Shown here: positions 61,030 to 64,000 of the stretch, piece by piece | Position numbering within the stretch: the first letter of the stretch is position 1 | Layout of the letters: each line of letters begins with the position of its first letter | From: Burkholderiales bacterium PBB2 | GTDB taxonomy: Bacteria > Pseudomonadota > Gammaproteobacteria > Burkholderiales > Burkholderiaceae_C | Assembly (NCBI GenBank): GCA_002255955.1 | Contig: NKIM01000001.1 | Span: forward strand, 1-64,000 | Reading direction: 5' to 3' | Length of the DNA stretch: 64,000 bases | The notes under the pieces: model-generated | The model's database searches: none | Told to the model about the DNA's origin: nothing | The model's input: the letters and a program-made list of their open reading frames with translations, nothing else | Position numbers and translations under genes: made by a program

Positions 61030-61182
61030 GGAGGTGTGAGGGCAGCAAGATCAAGCGCAGCGGATGACAGACCCTCCTACATCGGCCGCGCCACGCCAAA
61101 CTCAACACCCAAGCTGAAGGGGTGCCCCGCTTTGTGCACAGTGCACAAGGGCTGGCCCCAAGGCCACGAAGCCAGGCCCCCT

Positions 61183-63027
61183 TCAGCCCGGTACCGCCCC
61201 GCCAAATCGCATGGCCATGACCACCTGGTTGCGCAGGGTCTTGAGCAGGCGCAGCTCGCGTTCGCCGATCTGCAATCGGCCGGCCTCGGCCTGATCGCCG
61301 TAAAAGGCGCCCAGCACCTGTTCGCCCGCCACCATGGGCAGCAGCACAAAGGTCTGGGCGCGCACCTGCTTGGCGTACCAGGGCGGCAAGCGCTGGGCGA
61401 TGACGGGGTCAGAGGCGTCGGAGATCAAGGTGTCGGCGCCCTTGCTGCAGAGCAGGCCGAAGAGCTCGCTGGGCGGCTTGAGCGGGATGTCGAACACCGG
61501 CGCCAGCTCCTGGGCTCGCTGACCCAGGCCCATGCGGCCGCGCAGGCCGCCGCTGGCGGGGTCGCGCAGGCAGACGATGACGCGTTGCAGCTGCAAGGCC
61601 TCATGCATCTCCTTCATGCACAGCTGCAGCAGCTTGGCCGCCGGGGCGCCGGAGAGCACCAGATCGCTGACGCGCTCGAGCGCGGCGGACAAGGCCTCGG
61701 CCATGACCGGGTTGGCGGCTGCGGCCGGCATCGGCGCGCGCGCGGGCGCCGGCGCGGCTTCAGGCACTTTAGCGGGCGCCACAGACTTGGCGGCAGCAAG
61801 CTCGGGGGCTTGGGCCCCGGGTTTGGCGGCAGCCGCTTTGTCAGCGCCCTTGTCGGCCGGCTTGCCCTTGGCCGCAGGCACCCGCACCGGGTCGAAGCCC
61901 AGGGCTTTGGCCAGATCGTCCCAGACCAGTTTGACCTGTTCAACGACTGCGGGCAGCACCTCGGGGTCCAGGCTCAAGGGCACACCCATTTCGGCGGCGA
62001 AACGCTGCACGCAGGCTTTGCGGGCCTCGGCCTTTTCCTCGGCCGTGCCGCCACCCGGCAGGCGCAACAAATCACCGGCCAAGCGGTTGGCGGCGGTGCA
62101 GAGCACGCGCTGGTATTCCTCGGGGCCGGCTGGCCGCTCCAGGCTGCTGGGCGCCAGGCTGCGCATGGCCACACGCACCGAGTCGGGCCAGCCCCAGCTC
62201 TTGGCCACCTCGACACCGATTTCTTCGAAGCCCAGACCCCATTGCTGGCGGGCGAGCTTCTCGCGTTTGTCGTGCCAGGCGGGTTCGCCCTCGACCAGGC
62301 CTTCTTCCTGCAAGCGCGCTTCGATGGCGGCGGTGTCTTCGGCGAAGTGCATGCCGGCCAGCATGCTGCCCAGGTTCTGGAACAGGGCGTTGAGGTAGGC
62401 CCCCTCGATGTGCTTGCTGCTGTTGCAGAGCTCGTGGGCCAGCAAGGCCGCCATCTGGGCGCGGCCAAATTCCTGGCGCAGGCGATTGCCGTCGGCCGTC
62501 TTGGGCAGGCGCTCGAACAGCATCAGGGAGCTGGCCACCATGCCAATGGTCTGGAAGCCCATCAGGGCGACGGCACGCTCCATGCTGGTGATGCTGCCGC
62601 CGCCGGCCGAGCTGTAGAAGGCGGCGTTGACCAGGCGCAACAGTTTGCCGGTCATGGCGATGTCGTTGGAGATCTCGCCGGTCAGGGCCCGGGCATGGGC
62701 TTTCTCGGAGCGGCTGATCTTCTGCATCGAGCGCACCGAATCCTTCATCGTGGCGAAGTCGGAATGCGCGGCAATTTTCTGCATCAGGCGTTGCAGGCGA
62801 GCCTCACGTTCGGCGGCTTCTTTTTCCTCGGCCTCGCGTTGGGCGGCCAGGCGCTCGGCTTCCTCGGGGTCGATGGCGGGGGCGGCCGCGGCAGCGGCGC
62901 CCGCCTCGCCCCCTTCCGCAGCAGCGCTTGCCTGCGCGCCGGCCTCCGGGGCGACAGACTCTGCGGGCAGTGCTGCGGGTGTGGGCAGCGCGGGAGCGTC
63001 CGGGTCTTGCGGTCCAGCTTCAGTCAT
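61183..63027 (-). CDS. HDOD + GAF domain protein (paralogue 2)
   Basis: 614 aa, start at the Met of MTEAGPQDPD (63027). Same layout as paralogue 1: coiled coil (EEAERLAAQREAEEKEAAER), HDOD (MQKIAAHSDFATMKDSVRSM, LLRLVNAAFYSSAGGGSITS, AVALMGFQTIGMVASSLMLF), an Ala/Lys/Pro linker and a GAF domain (LQRVIVCLRDPASGGLRGRM, FVLLPMVAGEQVLGAFYGDQ). The two copies are highly similar in HDOD and GAF but diverge in the linkers. It is upstream of paralogue 1 in the same direction, 153 bp apart, so a recent tandem duplication is likely. Confidence 0.92.
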   Translation of the reverse strand: MTEAGPQDPDAPALPTPAALPAESVAPEAGAQASAAAEGGEAGAAAAAAPAIDPEEAERLAAQREAEEKEAAEREARLQRLMQKIAAHSDFATMKDSVRSMQKISRSEKAHARALTGEISNDIAMTGKLLRLVNAAFYSSAGGGSITSMERAVALMGFQTIGMVASSLMLFERLPKTADGNRLRQEFGRAQMAALLAHELCNSSKHIEGAYLNALFQNLGSMLAGMHFAEDTAAIEARLQEEGLVEGEPAWHDKREKLARQQWGLGFEEIGVEVAKSWGWPDSVRVAMRSLAPSSLERPAGPEEYQRVLCTAANRLAGDLLRLPGGGTAEEKAEARKACVQRFAAEMGVPLSLDPEVLPAVVEQVKLVWDDLAKALGFDPVRVPAAKGKPADKGADKAAAAKPGAQAPELAAAKSVAPAKVPEAAPAPARAPMPAAAANPVMAEALSAALERVSDLVLSGAPAAKLLQLCMKEMHEALQLQRVIVCLRDPASGGLRGRMGLGQRAQELAPVFDIPLKPPSELFGLLCSKGADTLISDASDPVIAQRLPPWYAKQVRAQTFVLLPMVAGEQVLGAFYGDQAEAGRLQIGERELRLLKTLRNQVVMAMRFGGAVPG

Positions 63028-63127
63028 GGGCGATGCGTGGTGGCTGACGGTCGAGGAACGGGGCGTCGCCCATCTTCGCACCAGTTCCGCGCCGGGCCAA
63101 AGCGCAATCAAAGGCGCAAGTGCGCCA

Positions 63128-63166
63128 CAAAAAGAAAGCCGGCCCTGCGGGAGGCAGAGCCGGCTT
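63128..63166 (-). terminator. Terminator of the M4 protease gene on the minus strand
   Basis: Read on the minus strand, AAGCCGGC (63166-63159) pairs with GCCGGCTT (63143-63136) around a second CTGC/GCAG stem, followed by TTCTTTTT, a classic rho-independent terminator. Confidence 0.88.
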
Positions 63167-63222
63167 GGCTGCGGACATGAGGCAGGCGGCTTCAGCAGCC
63201 GCCCGCCCGCAGGCCTTCAGAC

Positions 63223-64000
<778 letters not shown>

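Noticed and set aside
59848-63180. Long open frame (1110 codons) on the + strand
   Set aside because: It is antisense to the two HDOD-GAF genes; its Gln/His/Gly-rich translation is the typical mirror of GC-rich coding DNA and has no domain pattern.

Overview
This is a GC-rich bacterial chromosome segment. Its gene content points to a betaproteobacterium of the order Burkholderiales, most likely a Roseateles/Paucibacter-like relative; that placement is inferred from protein style and not measured. Supporting signs are the dusB-fis pair, an imuA-imuB-dnaE2 operon, three PEP-CTERM proteins, a PHA phasin and DUF1631. Coding density is high, many neighbours overlap by ATGA, and no rRNA, tRNA, insertion sequence or CRISPR array is visible.

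Layout. 0-3.4 kb: a NarL/FixJ-type two-component pair, a DUF481 outer-membrane protein and mscL. 3.4-9.1 kb: a DUF1631 protein, pdxA with a Nif3-like gene, and a membrane-anchored HtrA-type protease. 9.1-15 kb: the SOS mutasome operon imuA-imuB-dnaE2 behind a textbook promoter overlapped by a LexA box. 15-18.4 kb: a PEP-CTERM protein and a secreted M4 metalloprotease with a strong terminator. 18.4-19.15 kb: a gene-free stretch built from two inverted, diverged copies of a repeat of about 205 bp. 19-28 kb: a thioesterase, a LysE exporter, a PAS-MCP and a GyrI-like protein, then a lipid/storage-granule group (alcohol-forming fatty acyl reductase, phasin, patatin) and a second PEP-CTERM protein. 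28-36 kb: an M32 carboxypeptidase, a YqaA-like protein, a solute-binding protein, dusB-fis and purH. 34-42 kb: an aldehyde dehydrogenase / Tat small subunit / GMC oxidoreductase operon, an M28 peptidase, and a phospholipid pair (PlsC-like, CdsA-like). 42-51.4 kb: a GFA protein, ruvC, a second LysE exporter, a third PEP-CTERM protein, an ExeM-like extracellular nuclease and a heterodimeric ABC exporter.

51.4-58.5 kb is different: visibly richer in A+T, with small same-strand orphan genes. From about 51.70 to 56.17 kb it has the architecture of an integron gene-cassette array. Eight small ORFs, all on +, are each separated by an imperfect palindrome bounded by RYYYAAC and GTTRRRY-like core sites (57-111 bp, heterogeneous). 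No integron integrase is visible in the window, so it looks like an integrase-less attC cluster (CALIN) or the distal part of an integron. Several cassettes encode exported or membrane proteins (Tat signal, NTR/TIMP-like, multi-TM); one carries an RNFLSH motif reminiscent of HEPN proteins. Downstream come an unrelated lipoprotein, an orphan protein, an LprI-like protein and a DUF1877 protein.

58.5-64 kb returns to core style: two tandem paralogous HDOD-GAF proteins and the 3' part of a second secreted M4 protease with a PPC domain, cut by the window edge.

The best candidate for something undescribed is the cassette array with its orphan proteins. Next are the long inverted repeat at 18.5-19.0 kb and the GTGA-rich repeats found at two loci.
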